Assembly: GCF_009469615.1 (NCBI RefSeq)
Contig: NZ_SSXX01000005.1
Location: 1-64,000 of the forward strand
Source of the DNA: Dechloromonas sp. H13
GTDB lineage: Bacteria; Pseudomonadota; Gammaproteobacteria; Burkholderiales; Rhodocyclaceae
Direction of reading: 5' to 3'
Length of the DNA stretch: 64,000 nucleotides
Position 1 is the stretch's first letter; the number at the start of each line of letters is the position of its first letter. Below the pieces are notes generated by a model. The model saw only the letters and a list, made by a program, of their open reading frames with translations, was not told the origin of the DNA and made no database searches. Made by a program: the position numbers and the translations under genes. Shown in pieces: positions 19,745-29,280 of the stretch.

Positions 19745-20137
19745 GTGAACCAGCCGGCTACCATCTTCGCCATTTCCGACCTCGCCCGCGAATTCAACAT
19801 CACGCCGCGCACCATCCGCTTCTGGGAAGACCAGGGCATCCTGGCGCCGGAACGCGAAGGCGGCAAGCGCGTGTTCACCCGCCGCGACCGCGCCCGCCTC
19901 AAGATGGCCCTGCGCGGCAAGCGCCTCGGTTTGAGCCTGGCCGAGATCAAGGACCTGATCGGCATGTACGCGTCGACCGAGGACGAGACGCCGCAGCTGC
20001 TGGAATGCCTGCGCGTCATGTCCAAGCGGCGCGAGGCCCTGGTCCAGCAGCGCGAGGACATCGAAGCGATGCTCGCCGAGATCGCCCAGTTCGAGCGGCA
20101 GTGCGAGCAGGAACTGGCGCGCCGCAATGCGGCCTGA
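19745..20137 (+). CDS. liuR: MerR-family regulator LiuR
   Basis: The 130-residue protein has the MerR winged helix (ISDLAREFNITPRTIRFWEDQG, about residues 9-30) followed by the long dimerisation helix. It stands directly before the isovalerate/leucine genes, the position of LiuR in proteobacteria. The GTG at 19745 has AAGGA upstream; a TTG nine codons earlier is the alternative. It probably binds the palindrome at 20157-20178 just past its stop. Confidence 0.85.
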   Translation: MNQPATIFAISDLAREFNITPRTIRFWEDQGILAPEREGGKRVFTRRDRARLKMALRGKRLGLSLAEIKDLIGMYASTEDETPQLLECLRVMSKRREALVQQREDIEAMLAEIAQFERQCEQELARRNAA

Positions 20138-20156
20138 AATATTTTTGACCAACTAG

Positions 20157-20184
20157 TTGACGTTAACGTTAACGTCAATACAAT
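20157..20184 (+). promoter_or_regulatory. Probable LiuR operator and promoter of the liu operon
   Basis: Positions 20157-20178 are a perfect 22-bp palindrome with half-site TTGACGTTAAC. The first six bases (TTGACG) can serve as a -35 box and TACAAT (20179-20184) as a -10 box with 16 bp between them, so the operator covers the -35 and the spacer. MerR proteins usually bind inside the spacer. Transcription would start at about 20191, the first base of the next gene, which suggests a leaderless mRNA. Confidence 0.75.
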
Positions 20185-20190
20185 CACGCC

Positions 20191-20634
20191 ATGACCCGAA
20201 TTTCCGACCCCCATTTCGCCGAGCGCGTCCGCGCCAGTTTCGACCGCCAGAACGCGATGGCGCTGATCCACGCCAGCCTGCCCGTGATCGAGCACGGCCG
20301 CACCGAAATCCACCTGCCGCACTGGCACGGCGTCGAGCAGCAGCACGGCTTCGTGCACGGCGGCGTGGTCGGCATGATCGCCGACTCGGCCGCCGGCTAC
20401 GCGGCGATGACCATGGTGCCCGCCTCGGCCTCGGTGCTGACGGTCGAATACAAGATGAACCTGATGGCCCCCGCCGATGGCGACCAACTGATCGCCCGCG
20501 GCACGGTGGTGCGTGCCGGGCGAACGTTGATCGTCACCCGGGCCGAAGTGTTCGCCGTCAAGGACGGCCAGGAAACGCAATGCGCGCTGATGCAGCAGAC
20601 CATCATGGTGATGCACGGCAAGAGCGAGAAGTAG
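20191..20634 (+). CDS. PaaI-type hotdog thioesterase
   Basis: The 147-residue protein has the hotdog-fold signature [19 protein letters not shown], with the catalytic-type Asp/His context, and [18 protein letters not shown]. It would hydrolyse acyl-CoA thioesters, possibly releasing trapped CoA from leucine catabolism. No Shine-Dalgarno sequence is visible before its ATG, in keeping with the predicted transcription start at the ATG. It is the first structural gene of the liu operon. Confidence 0.85.
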   Translation: MTRISDPHFAERVRASFDRQNAMALIHASLPVIEHGRTEIHLPHWHGVEQQHGFVHGGVVGMIADSAAGYAAMTMVPASASVLTVEYKMNLMAPADGDQLIARGTVVRAGRTLIVTRAEVFAVKDGQETQCALMQQTIMVMHGKSEK

Positions 20635-20663
20635 CCCAACCAAAAGACAACGGAGACAAACCC

Positions 20664-21836
20664 ATGAACATTCCCAGCCTCGACTTCGGCCTCGGCGAAG
20701 ACATCAACCTGCTGCGCGACGCGGTGAAAGCCTTCGCCGACGCCGAGATCGCCCCGCGCGCCGCCGAGATCGACCGCGTCAACGAATTCCCCGCCGACCT
20801 GTGGAAGAAGTTCGGCGACATGGGCCTGCTCGGCATGACCGCCGGCGAGGAATACGGCGGCACCAACATGGGCTACCTCGCCCACATCGTCGCGCTCGAG
20901 GAAATCTCGCGCGCCTCGGCCTCGGTCGGCCTCTCGTACGGCGCCCATTCGAACCTGTGCGTCAACCAGATCCGCCGCAATGGCAACGAAGCCCAGCGCC
21001 AGAAATACCTGCCCAAGCTGATCTCCGGCGAGCACGTCGGGGCGCTCGCCATGTCCGAGCCGAATGCCGGCTCCGATGTCGTCTCGATGAAGCTGAAGGC
21101 CGACAAGAAGGGCGACCGCTACGTGCTGAATGGCGCCAAGATGTGGATCACCAACGGCGGTGACGCCGACACCCTGGTGGTCTACGCCAAGACCGACCCG
21201 GAAGCCGGTGCCAAGGGCATGACTGCCTTCATCGTCGAGAAGGGTTTCAAGGGCTTCAGCCACGGCACCCACCTCGACAAGCTGGGCATGCGCGGCTCGA
21301 ACACTTTCCCGCTGTTCTTCGACGACTGCGAGATTCCCGAGGAGAACGTGTTGGGCGGCGTCGGCAACGGCACCAAGGTGCTGATGTCCGGCCTCGACTA
21401 TGAGCGCGCCGTGCTGTGCGGCGGCCCGCTCGGCATCATGGCCGCCTGTATGGACGTCGTCGTGCCCTACCTGCACGAGCGCAAGCAGTTCGGCCAGAGC
21501 ATCGGCGAATTCCAGCTGATGCAGGGCAAGGTCGCCGACATGTATTCGACCTGGCAGGCCACCCGCGCCTACGTCTATGCGCTGGGCCGCGCCTGCGACA
21601 ACACCGACCACGCCCGCACCCTGCGCAAGGACGCCGCCGGCGCCATCCTCTACTCCGCCGAGAAGGCGACCTGGATGGCCGGAGAGGCGATCCAGACGCT
21701 GGGTGGCGTCGGCTACACCAACGAATATCCGACCGGCCGCCTGTGGCGAGACGCCAAGCTCTACGAGATCGGGGCAGGCACCTCCGAAATCCGTAGAATG
21801 CTGATTGGTCGCGAACTTTTCGCCGAAACCGCATAA
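20664..21836 (+). CDS. liuA: Isovaleryl-CoA dehydrogenase
   Basis: The 390-residue acyl-CoA dehydrogenase contains the FAD-binding [15 protein letters not shown] and [17 protein letters not shown] blocks, [14 protein letters not shown] with a Glu where isovaleryl-CoA dehydrogenases carry the catalytic base, and the C-terminal [14 protein letters not shown]. It oxidises isovaleryl-CoA to 3-methylcrotonyl-CoA in leucine breakdown, passing electrons to ETF. The start at 20664 is preceded by GGAGA. Position behind liuR supports the assignment. Confidence 0.93.
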   Translation: MNIPSLDFGLGEDINLLRDAVKAFADAEIAPRAAEIDRVNEFPADLWKKFGDMGLLGMTAGEEYGGTNMGYLAHIVALEEISRASASVGLSYGAHSNLCVNQIRRNGNEAQRQKYLPKLISGEHVGALAMSEPNAGSDVVSMKLKADKKGDRYVLNGAKMWITNGGDADTLVVYAKTDPEAGAKGMTAFIVEKGFKGFSHGTHLDKLGMRGSNTFPLFFDDCEIPEENVLGGVGNGTKVLMSGLDYERAVLCGGPLGIMAACMDVVVPYLHERKQFGQSIGEFQLMQGKVADMYSTWQATRAYVYALGRACDNTDHARTLRKDAAGAILYSAEKATWMAGEAIQTLGGVGYTNEYPTGRLWRDAKLYEIGAGTSEIRRMLIGRELFAETA

Positions 21837-21847
21837 CACGCTCCTGC

Positions 21848-21870
21848 CGGCGCTCCGGACGGGAGCGCCG
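21848..21870 (+). other. Stable hairpin between liuA and the GNAT-carbonic anhydrase gene
   Basis: CGGCGCTCC (21848-21856) pairs exactly with GGAGCGCCG (21862-21870) across a 5-nt loop. No U run follows, so it is not a classical terminator. It may shape mRNA stability or relative expression inside the operon. Confidence 0.5.
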
Positions 21871-21888
21871 CACAAGGAGCCCCACAGC

Positions 21889-23037
21889 ATGACCGTTACC
21901 CTTCGCACCCTCACCGCCAACGACACCGAAGCCATCGAGCAGGTTCGCCAGTACTTCCGCAATTACGCGGCCTGGCTGGGCGTCGACCTGTCGTACCAGA
22001 ACTTCGACCAGGAAATGGCCTTGCTGCCCGGTGCCTATGCCGAGCCGCAGGGCCGCCTGTTCTTTGCCGAGGTCGATGGCCGCCCGGCCGGCTGCGTCGG
22101 CGTGCGCCCGCTGCCCGACAGCGAAGGCCTGTGCGAGATGAAGCGCCTTTACGTCGCACCGGAAGCGCGTGGCCAGGGCGTCGGCGCCACGCTGGCCATG
22201 GCCGCGATCAAGGCTGCCAAGGAAATCGGCTACAAGAAGCTGATGCTCGACACGCTGCCCAACATGCGCATGGCGGTGAAGCTCTACCGTGAACTGGGCT
22301 TTACCGAGGCACCGGCCTATTACCAGACGCCGATCGAAGGCACGATGTTCCTCACCCTCGACCTCGAAAACTGGTCGGAGGAGGAAGTTCGCAGCGAAAA
22401 CCTGTCCCACCTCTTCGATTTCAACCGCGCCTGGGCACGCAAGATGCAGGAAGTCGATGCCGACTACTTCAACCGGCTGGCCAAGCTGCAAACGCCGGAA
22501 CTGCTGTGGATCGGCTGTTCCGATTCGCGCGTGCCGGCCAATGAAATTGTCGGCCTGCTGCCGGGCGAGGTCTTCGTCCACCGCAACGTCGCCAACCTCG
22601 TGCTGCATACCGACCTCAACTGCCTGTCGGTCATCCAGTACGCCGTCGATGTGCTGAAGGTGAAGCACATCATGGTCGTCGGCCACTATGGCTGCGGCGG
22701 CGTGCTCGCCGCGCTGAACAAGGCTCGCGTCGGCATCGTGGACTTCTGGCTGGACAACGTGCAACAGGTTCATAACAAACACCTCGCGCAGGTCGACAAC
22801 CTGCCGGTCGAACAACGCCACGGCCGGTTATGCGAACTGAACGTACTCGAACAGGTGGTCAGCCTGTGCAACACACCGGTGGTCAAGGATGCCTGGGCGC
22901 GCGGCCAGAAGCTGACCATCCACGGCTGGATCTACGGCCTGAAGGACGGCCTGATGCACGACCTGGGCATCACCATCGACTGCCCGCAGGATCTGAATAC
23001 CCGCTACGACGCCGCACTGAAGGCGCTGGAAGCCTAG
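21889..23037 (+). CDS. GNAT acetyltransferase fused to beta-carbonic anhydrase
   Basis: One uninterrupted frame of 382 residues encodes two domains. Residues 1-160 are a GNAT domain with the acetyl-CoA loop RGQGVG (94-99) and the terminal LYRELGF. Residues 172-382 closely follow E. coli Can, with zinc ligands Cys210, Asp212, His266 and Cys269 and the Asp-Arg pair in CSDSRVPAN. The second domain would hydrate CO2 to bicarbonate, the substrate of methylcrotonyl-CoA carboxylase encoded in the same cluster. The acetyl acceptor of the GNAT part is unknown. The start at 21889 follows AAGGAG. Confidence 0.9.
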   Translation: MTVTLRTLTANDTEAIEQVRQYFRNYAAWLGVDLSYQNFDQEMALLPGAYAEPQGRLFFAEVDGRPAGCVGVRPLPDSEGLCEMKRLYVAPEARGQGVGATLAMAAIKAAKEIGYKKLMLDTLPNMRMAVKLYRELGFTEAPAYYQTPIEGTMFLTLDLENWSEEEVRSENLSHLFDFNRAWARKMQEVDADYFNRLAKLQTPELLWIGCSDSRVPANEIVGLLPGEVFVHRNVANLVLHTDLNCLSVIQYAVDVLKVKHIMVVGHYGCGGVLAALNKARVGIVDFWLDNVQQVHNKHLAQVDNLPVEQRHGRLCELNVLEQVVSLCNTPVVKDAWARGQKLTIHGWIYGLKDGLMHDLGITIDCPQDLNTRYDAALKALEA

Positions 23038-23065
23038 TTAAAACTACCATCAAGGAGAAATCAGC

Positions 23066-24256
23066 ATGTCCGACCCGATCGTCATCGTTTCCGCCGCCCG
23101 CACCGCCATGGGTTCGTTCCAGGGCGGCTTCAGCAGCCTGACTGCCGCCAACCTCGGCGCCGTCGCCATCCGGGCCGCCGTCGAGCGCGCCGGCATCGAC
23201 GCCGCGCTGGTCGAGGAAGTGCTGATGGGCTGCGTGCTGCAGGCCGGCCAGGGCCAGGCCCCGGCCCGCCAGGCGGCGCTGCAGGCCGGCCTGCCGCTCA
23301 CCGCCGGCTGCGCGACCATCCACAAGGTCTGCGGTTCGGCGATGAAAGCGACCATGCTCGGCCACGACGGCATCCTCGCCGGCTCCTACGGCGTCGCCGT
23401 GGTCGGCGGCATGGAGTCGATGACCAACGCCCCCTACCTGCTGCCCAAGGCGCGCGGCGGCTACCGCCTCGGCCACGGCCAGATCATCGACCACATGTTC
23501 ATGGACGGCCTCGAGGACGCCTACTCGAAGGAAAACCGCGGCCGCCTGATGGGCACCTTCGCCGAGGATTGCGCCGGCGCCTACGGCTTCACCCGCGAGG
23601 CACAGGACGAGTTCGCCATCCGCTCGACGACGCGCGCCAAGCAGGCCAGCGACGACGGCAGCTTCGCCTGGGAAATCGCGCCGGTCACCGTCGCCGGCCG
23701 CAAGGGCGATGTCGTCATCGACAAGGACGAAGGTCCGTTCGCGGTCAACATCGAAAAGATCCCGACCCTGAAGCCGGCGTTCCGCAAGGACGGCACCGTC
23801 ACCCCGGCCAACTCGTCGTCGATTTCCGACGGCGCCGCCGCCCTGGTCCTGATGCGCGCCTCGCAGGCGGCCGCCCTCGGCCTGCAGCCGATCGCGCGCA
23901 TCGTCGGCCACACGACCAATGCCGGCCTGCCGGCGCAGTTCCCGTCGGCCCCGGTCGGCGCCATGCAGAAATTGTTCGCCAAAACCGGGTGGACCGCGGA
24001 CAGCGTCGATCTCTATGAAATCAACGAAGCCTTCGCCGTCGTCACCATGGCCGCGCTGCACGACCTCAAGCTGCCGGCCGAGAAGGTCAACATCCACGGC
24101 GGCGCCTGCGCGCTCGGCCACCCGATCGGCGCCTCCGGCGCGCGCATCGTCGTCACCCTGCTCGGCGCCCTCAGGAAATACGGCAAGAAGCGCGGCGTCG
24201 CCTCGCTGTGCATTGGCGGCGGCGAAGCCACGGCCCTCGCGGTGGAAATGCTGTAA
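23066..24256 (+). CDS. Acetyl-CoA C-acetyltransferase (thiolase)
   Basis: The 396-residue enzyme has the nucleophilic Cys in IHKVCGSAMK, the catalytic His in GGACALGHPIGASG and the second Cys in LCIGGGEATA. It interconverts two acetyl-CoA with acetoacetyl-CoA, so it can finish leucine breakdown or feed PHA synthesis. It lies 28 bp behind the GNAT-carbonic anhydrase gene. Confidence 0.95.
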   Translation: MSDPIVIVSAARTAMGSFQGGFSSLTAANLGAVAIRAAVERAGIDAALVEEVLMGCVLQAGQGQAPARQAALQAGLPLTAGCATIHKVCGSAMKATMLGHDGILAGSYGVAVVGGMESMTNAPYLLPKARGGYRLGHGQIIDHMFMDGLEDAYSKENRGRLMGTFAEDCAGAYGFTREAQDEFAIRSTTRAKQASDDGSFAWEIAPVTVAGRKGDVVIDKDEGPFAVNIEKIPTLKPAFRKDGTVTPANSSSISDGAAALVLMRASQAAALGLQPIARIVGHTTNAGLPAQFPSAPVGAMQKLFAKTGWTADSVDLYEINEAFAVVTMAALHDLKLPAEKVNIHGGACALGHPIGASGARIVVTLLGALRKYGKKRGVASLCIGGGEATALAVEML

Positions 24257-25171
24257 TTGCCGCAGCCGGCCCGTTCGCTCACCTACGCCAAGCTCGTCGC
24301 CGCCATGTTCATGTGGGGAGGCACCTGGATCGCCGGGCGCATCATCGCCCAGGAGCTGTCGGCGCCGCTGGCGGTCGCCGCGCTGCGCTTCGTCGTCGCC
24401 GGGCTGGCGCTGGCCGGCGTCGCGCTGCTCGCCGGCGACGGCATTCCGTTGCCGGAGACCGGCCGCGAATGGGGCGTAGTGTGGGGGCTGGGCTTCTTCG
24501 GCATCTTCCTCTACGGCCTCTGCTTCTTCTTCGGCCTGCAGCGCATCCCGGCCGGACGCGGCGCGCTGGTTGTCGCCCTCAATCCGGTCGTCGTCGTGCT
24601 CGCCGCCTGGCTGGCCGGCCAGGAACGGATGAACGCGCGCAAGGCCCTCGGCTGCGTCATCGCGCTCGCCGGCTGCCTGACGGTGATCGGCAACGGCGAC
24701 CCGCTGGCCTTGCTGCGCGGCACGGTCGGCCTCGGCGAGGCGCTGATCGTCGGCTGCGTGCTGAGCTGGACGGCCTACACCTTCATCGGCCGCCTGGCGA
24801 CCCGGACGCTGACGCCTCTGGCGACGACGCTGCACGCCAGCCTGGCCGGCGCCCTGTTGCTCGGCCTCGCCGCGCTGGTCCACGGCGACATCGACCCGGC
24901 CGCCTGGTCGTGGCGGGTCTGGGCCAGCATGCTGTTCCTCGCGCTGTTCGGCACCGCCATCGCCTACACCTGGTTCACCGAGGCGGTGCACAAGCTGGGC
25001 GCCGGCCACGCTTCCGTTTTCATCAACCTGGTGCCGGTGTTCGCCGTCCTGCAGGCGGCGCTCCTGCTCGACGAACGGCTCGGCCTGCCGGTCCTGTTTG
25101 GTGGCGCGCTGGTCATCGCCGGCGTCTGGCTGACCACACGACAAAAAATTTCTCTGGAGACCACATCATGA
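24257..25171 (+). CDS. EamA-family (DMT) membrane transporter
   Basis: The 304-residue protein has about ten hydrophobic segments in two repeats, with the EamA pattern MFMWGGTWIAGR in the first half and LFGTAIAYTWF in the second. The TTG start directly follows the thiolase stop, and the stop overlaps the next gene (ATGA). Such proteins export or import small metabolites. The substrate is unknown; placement suggests a branched-chain or acyl metabolite. Confidence 0.85.
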   Translation: MPQPARSLTYAKLVAAMFMWGGTWIAGRIIAQELSAPLAVAALRFVVAGLALAGVALLAGDGIPLPETGREWGVVWGLGFFGIFLYGLCFFFGLQRIPAGRGALVVALNPVVVVLAAWLAGQERMNARKALGCVIALAGCLTVIGNGDPLALLRGTVGLGEALIVGCVLSWTAYTFIGRLATRTLTPLATTLHASLAGALLLGLAALVHGDIDPAAWSWRVWASMLFLALFGTAIAYTWFTEAVHKLGAGHASVFINLVPVFAVLQAALLLDERLGLPVLFGGALVIAGVWLTTRQKISLETTS

Positions 25172-26304
25172 TCCTCACGCAGGAACAGGAAATGATCCGC
25201 GACTCGATGCGCGCCTTCGCGCAGGAGCGCCTCGCCCCCTTCGCTGCCGAATGGGACAAGCACCACACCTTCCCGGCCGAAGCGCTGAAGGAACTGGGCG
25301 AACTGGGTGCCATGGGCATGTGCGTGCCCGAGGAATGGGGCGGCGCCGGCATGGATTACATGTCGCTGGTGCTGACCCTGGAAGAAATCGCCGCCGGCGA
25401 TGGCGCCACGTCGACTATCGTCTCGGTGCAGAATTCGCTGGCCTGCGGCATCACGCAAAAGTACGGTACCGACGCGCAGAAGGAAGAATGGCTGAAGCCG
25501 CTGGCGCGCGGTGAAAAGTGGGGTTGCTTCTGCCTGACCGAGCCGCACACCGGTTCCGACGCCGCTGCAATCACCACCCGCGCCGACCGCGATGGCGATT
25601 CCTTCGTGCTGAACGGCGTCAAGCAGTTCATCACCACCGGCAAACACGCCCACATGGCCATCGTTTTCGCCGTGACCGACAAGGCGGCGGGCAAGAAGGG
25701 GATTTCCTGCTTCCTGATCCCGACCGACACCCCGGGCTTCATCGTCGGCCGGACCGAGGACAAGATGGGGCAGCATGCCTCCGACACCGTGCAGATCATT
25801 TTCGAGAACTGCCGCGTGCCTGCCTCGGCGCTGCTCGGCAAGGAAGGAGAAGGCTACAAGATCGCCCTCTCCAACCTCGAAGCCGGCCGCATCGGTATCG
25901 CCGCCCAGAGCATCGGCATGGCCCGTGCTGCCTTCGAAGCCGCCGTGCGCTACGCCAAGGAGCGCGTCACTTTCGGAGTGCCGATCATCGAACACCAGGC
26001 GGTCAATTTCCGCCTCGCCGACATGAACACCCTGCTCGACGCCGCTCGCCTGATGGTCTGGCGCGCCGCCCAGTTGAAGGACGCCGGCAAACCCTGCCTG
26101 AAGGAAGCCTCGATGGCCAAGATGTTCGCCTCGGAAGCAGCCGAGAAGATCGCCTCGGACGCCATCCAGATCCACGGCGGCGTCGGCTACACCAGCGACT
26201 TCCCGGTCGAGCGCATCTACCGCGACGTGCGCATCAGCCAGATTTACGAAGGCGCCAACGACATTCAGCGGCTGGTGATCGGCCGCAGCATCGCCAGCGA
26301 ATAG
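25168..26304 (+). CDS. Short-chain acyl-CoA dehydrogenase
   Basis: The 378-residue protein has FCLTEPHTGSDAA and FITTGKHAHMAIVFAV (FAD/substrate binding) and IYEGANDIQRLVIGR, where the Glu is the catalytic base of short/medium-chain enzymes. It differs from liuA, so the cluster encodes two dehydrogenases with different acyl preferences. Butyryl-CoA or 2-methyl-branched substrates are plausible but not shown by the sequence. Confidence 0.92.
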   Translation: MILTQEQEMIRDSMRAFAQERLAPFAAEWDKHHTFPAEALKELGELGAMGMCVPEEWGGAGMDYMSLVLTLEEIAAGDGATSTIVSVQNSLACGITQKYGTDAQKEEWLKPLARGEKWGCFCLTEPHTGSDAAAITTRADRDGDSFVLNGVKQFITTGKHAHMAIVFAVTDKAAGKKGISCFLIPTDTPGFIVGRTEDKMGQHASDTVQIIFENCRVPASALLGKEGEGYKIALSNLEAGRIGIAAQSIGMARAAFEAAVRYAKERVTFGVPIIEHQAVNFRLADMNTLLDAARLMVWRAAQLKDAGKPCLKEASMAKMFASEAAEKIASDAIQIHGGVGYTSDFPVERIYRDVRISQIYEGANDIQRLVIGRSIASE

Positions 26305-26376
26305 ACGCCATGGCGCGGTCGACCGGGAAATACCACCAAAAATGCCGGCGACCGCCCCCCGACGAGGAGACATGAG

Positions 26377-27003
26377 ATGAACGAGACAACGAACAACGAC
26401 AAGCCCCCGATCGATTTCTGGTTCGATTTCTCCAGCCCCTACGGCTACCTGCTGAGCGAGCGCATCGACGAGGTCGCCGCCCGCTACGAGCGCAAGGTGC
26501 GCTGGCATCCGATCCTGCTCGGCGTCGTCTTCCAGTCCACCGGCAGCGCCCCGCTGACCCTGCAGAACGCCCCCAAGGCGGCCTACTCGCTCCATGACTT
26601 CGCCCGCTCGGCGCGCTTCATGGGCGTCGCCTACCGGCACCCGACGCTGTTCCCGCTGCCGACGCAGAACGCCGCGCGCGCCTTCTACTGGCTGCACGGG
26701 CAGGACTGCGCCCTCGCCCGCCGCTTCGCCCACGCCGCCTATCGCGCGCTGTTCGTCGACAACCGCGACATCTCGGCCCCCGACACCGTGCTCGAAATTG
26801 CCGCCGATCTGGGCGTCGACCGCAGCCGCCTGCAGGCGGCGCTGCAAAGCCCGGAAATCAAGGCGCGCCTCAAGGACGAGGTCGAGCAGGCCATGAAGGC
26901 CGGCGTCTTCGGCTCGCCGCACGTCATCATCGACGGCGAGCCCTTCTTCGGCGCCGACCGCCTGCCGCAGATCGAGAAATGGCTGGCGACCGGCGGCTTC
27001 TGA
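26377..27003 (+). CDS. 2-hydroxychromene-2-carboxylate isomerase family protein (DsbA-like)
   Basis: The 208-residue protein belongs to the GST-kappa-like thioredoxin superfamily: IDFWFDFSSPYGYLLSERI places a Ser at the catalytic position, RWHPILLGVVFQ follows, and FGSPHVIIDGEPFFGADRLPQIEKWL closes the fold. Known members isomerise 2-hydroxychromene-2-carboxylate with glutathione in naphthalene breakdown. No aromatic pathway genes are present here, so the true substrate is unknown. Confidence 0.85.
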   Translation: MNETTNNDKPPIDFWFDFSSPYGYLLSERIDEVAARYERKVRWHPILLGVVFQSTGSAPLTLQNAPKAAYSLHDFARSARFMGVAYRHPTLFPLPTQNAARAFYWLHGQDCALARRFAHAAYRALFVDNRDISAPDTVLEIAADLGVDRSRLQAALQSPEIKARLKDEVEQAMKAGVFGSPHVIIDGEPFFGADRLPQIEKWLATGGF

Positions 27004-27010
27004 GACCGAC

Positions 27011-27610
27011 ATGAAACGACTCTGCGTCTTCTGCGGCTCGAACGCCGGCAATGATCCGGTCTACCGCGCCGAAGCGGAAAAGCTCGGCCGCCTGCTCGCT
27101 GCCCGCGGCATCGAGCTGATCTATGGCGCCGGCAACATCGGCCTCATGGGCGCCGTCGCCGATGCCTGCCTGGGCGCCGGCGGCACGGTCATCGGCGTCA
27201 TTCCGGAAGCGCTGATGGGCAAGGAAGTCGCCGGCCGCGCCGTCGATCACCGGGCGCTGACGCGGATCGAGGTCGTCGATTCGATGCACACGCGCAAGGC
27301 GCGCATGGCCGAGTTGTCCGACGGTTTCGTCGCCCTGCCCGGCGGTTTCGGCACCTTCGAGGAATTCTGCGAAATCCTGACCTGGGGCCAGCTCGGGTTC
27401 CACGTGAAACCGATGGGCCTGCTCAACGTGAATGGCTTCTACGACCCGCTGCTCGCGCTGTTCGACAAGGCGGTCGCCGAAGGCTTCCTGCGCCCGCAGA
27501 ACCGGGCGATGGCGCTGGCCGACACCGACATCGGGCGCCTGCTCGACGCGATGGCCGCCTACCGGCCCGAGCCGGTCAGCAAATGGCTTAAAGAAGAAAA
27601 GCAACTCTAG
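27011..27610 (+). CDS. LOG-family nucleoside 5'-monophosphate phosphoribohydrolase
   Basis: The 199-residue protein starts MKRLCVFCGSNAG and has the LOG signature PGGFGTFEE together with the MHTRKARM arginine motif. LOG proteins release the base from (cytokinin) nucleotides, and many bacterial members are general AMP/nucleotide hydrolases. It lies 7 bp behind the HCCA isomerase gene and 36 bp before liuB. Confidence 0.9.
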   Translation: MKRLCVFCGSNAGNDPVYRAEAEKLGRLLAARGIELIYGAGNIGLMGAVADACLGAGGTVIGVIPEALMGKEVAGRAVDHRALTRIEVVDSMHTRKARMAELSDGFVALPGGFGTFEEFCEILTWGQLGFHVKPMGLLNVNGFYDPLLALFDKAVAEGFLRPQNRAMALADTDIGRLLDAMAAYRPEPVSKWLKEEKQL

Positions 27611-27646
27611 CTGCCAGCAAGCAGCGACCAATAACAAGGAAGAGAC

Positions 27647-29254
27647 ATGACTATCCTGAAAACCCAGCTCAATCCGCGCTCGGCCGATTTCCAGGCCAAT
27701 GCGGCGGCGATGGCGGCGGTCGTCGCCGACCTCCATGAGAAAGTGGACAAGATCGCCCTTGGCGGCCCCGAGGCGGCGCGCCAGAAGCATCTGGCGCGCG
27801 GCAAGCTTCTGCCGCGCGAGCGGGTCAACGGCCTGCTCGACCCCGGCACGCCCTTCCTCGAAATCGGCCAGTTCGCCGCCTACGGCATGTACGGCGGCGA
27901 CGTGCCGGCGGCCTCGGTGATTGCCGGCATCGGCCGCATCCACGGCGTCGAGTGCATGGTGGTGGCCAACGACGCGACGGTGAAGGGCGGCACCTATTAC
28001 CCGCTGACCGTCAAGAAGCACTTGCGCGCTCAGGAAATTGCGCTGGAAAACCGCCTGCCCTGCGTCTATCTGGTCGATTCCGGTGGCGCCTTCCTGCCCA
28101 TGCAGGACGAGGTCTTCCCGGACAAGGAACACTTCGGGCGCATCTTCTTCAACCAGGCCAATCTCTCGGCCAAGGGCATCCCGCAGATCGCCGCGGTGAT
28201 GGGTTCATGCACGGCCGGCGGCGCCTACGTGCCGGCGATGTGCGACGAGTCGATCATCGTCAAGAACCAGGGCACGATCTTTTTGGGCGGCCCGCCGCTG
28301 GTCAAGGCGGCAACGGGTGAAGTGGTGAGCGCCGAGGATCTCGGCGGCGCCGACGTCCATACGCGCATCTCGGGCGTCGCCGATCATCTGGCCGAAAACG
28401 ATGCGCACGCGCTGGCCATCGCCCGCCGCATCGTCAAGGACCTGAACTGGAAAAAGGCCCCGCCGGTGACGTTGACCGCACCCGCCGAGCCGCTCTACGC
28501 CGCCGAGGAACTCTACGGCGTGATCCCGACCGACTCGAAGAAGCCCTTCGACGTGCGCGAGATCATCGCCCGCCTCGTCGACGGCTCCGATTTCGACGAA
28601 TTCAAGGCCCGCTACGGCAACACCCTGGTCTGCGGCTTCGCCCGCATCTGGGGCTACCCGGTCGGCATCGTCGCCAATAACGGCATCCTGTTCTCGGAGT
28701 CGGCCCAGAAAGGCGCGCACTTCATCGAACTCTGCGCCCAGCGCGGCATCCCGCTCGTCTTCCTGCAGAACATCACCGGCTTCATGGTCGGCAAGAAGTA
28801 CGAAAACGGCGGCATCGCCCGCGACGGCGCCAAGATGGTCACTGCCGTCGCCACCGCCAAAGTGCCGAAGTTCACTGTCGTCATCGGCGGCAGCTTCGGC
28901 GCCGGCAACTACGGCATGTGCGGCCGTGCCTACTCGCCACGTCTGATGTGGATGTGGCCCAACGCGCGCATCTCGGTGATGGGCGGCGAGCAGGCCGCCG
29001 GCGTGCTGGCGACCGTCAAGCGCGACGGGCTGGAGGCCGCCGGCAAGACCTGGAGCGGCGACGAGGAAGCGGCGTTCAAGGCGCCGATCCGCGAACAGTA
29101 CGAAACGCAGGGGCATCCCTACTACGCCTCGGCGCGGCTGTGGGACGACGGCATCATCGACCCGGCCGATACGCGGCGCGTGCTCGGGCTGGGACTGTCG
29201 GCGGCGATGAATGCGCCGGCCGAAGACACGAAGTTCGGCATCTTCCGGATGTGA
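27647..29254 (+). CDS. liuB: Methylcrotonyl-CoA carboxylase, carboxyltransferase (beta) subunit
   Basis: The 535-residue protein has the two halves of the carboxyltransferase fold, with [36 protein letters not shown] and [21 protein letters not shown] characteristic of MCC beta. It moves carboxyl from carboxybiotin on LiuD to 3-methylcrotonyl-CoA. It is separated from liuC and liuD by a large inverted-repeat element. Confidence 0.96.
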   Translation: MTILKTQLNPRSADFQANAAAMAAVVADLHEKVDKIALGGPEAARQKHLARGKLLPRERVNGLLDPGTPFLEIGQFAAYGMYGGDVPAASVIAGIGRIHGVECMVVANDATVKGGTYYPLTVKKHLRAQEIALENRLPCVYLVDSGGAFLPMQDEVFPDKEHFGRIFFNQANLSAKGIPQIAAVMGSCTAGGAYVPAMCDESIIVKNQGTIFLGGPPLVKAATGEVVSAEDLGGADVHTRISGVADHLAENDAHALAIARRIVKDLNWKKAPPVTLTAPAEPLYAAEELYGVIPTDSKKPFDVREIIARLVDGSDFDEFKARYGNTLVCGFARIWGYPVGIVANNGILFSESAQKGAHFIELCAQRGIPLVFLQNITGFMVGKKYENGGIARDGAKMVTAVATAKVPKFTVVIGGSFGAGNYGMCGRAYSPRLMWMWPNARISVMGGEQAAGVLATVKRDGLEAAGKTWSGDEEAAFKAPIREQYETQGHPYYASARLWDDGIIDPADTRRVLGLGLSAAMNAPAEDTKFGIFRM

Positions 29255-29280
29255 TGGTGATGAGTGCTTGCGCGTCTCAA

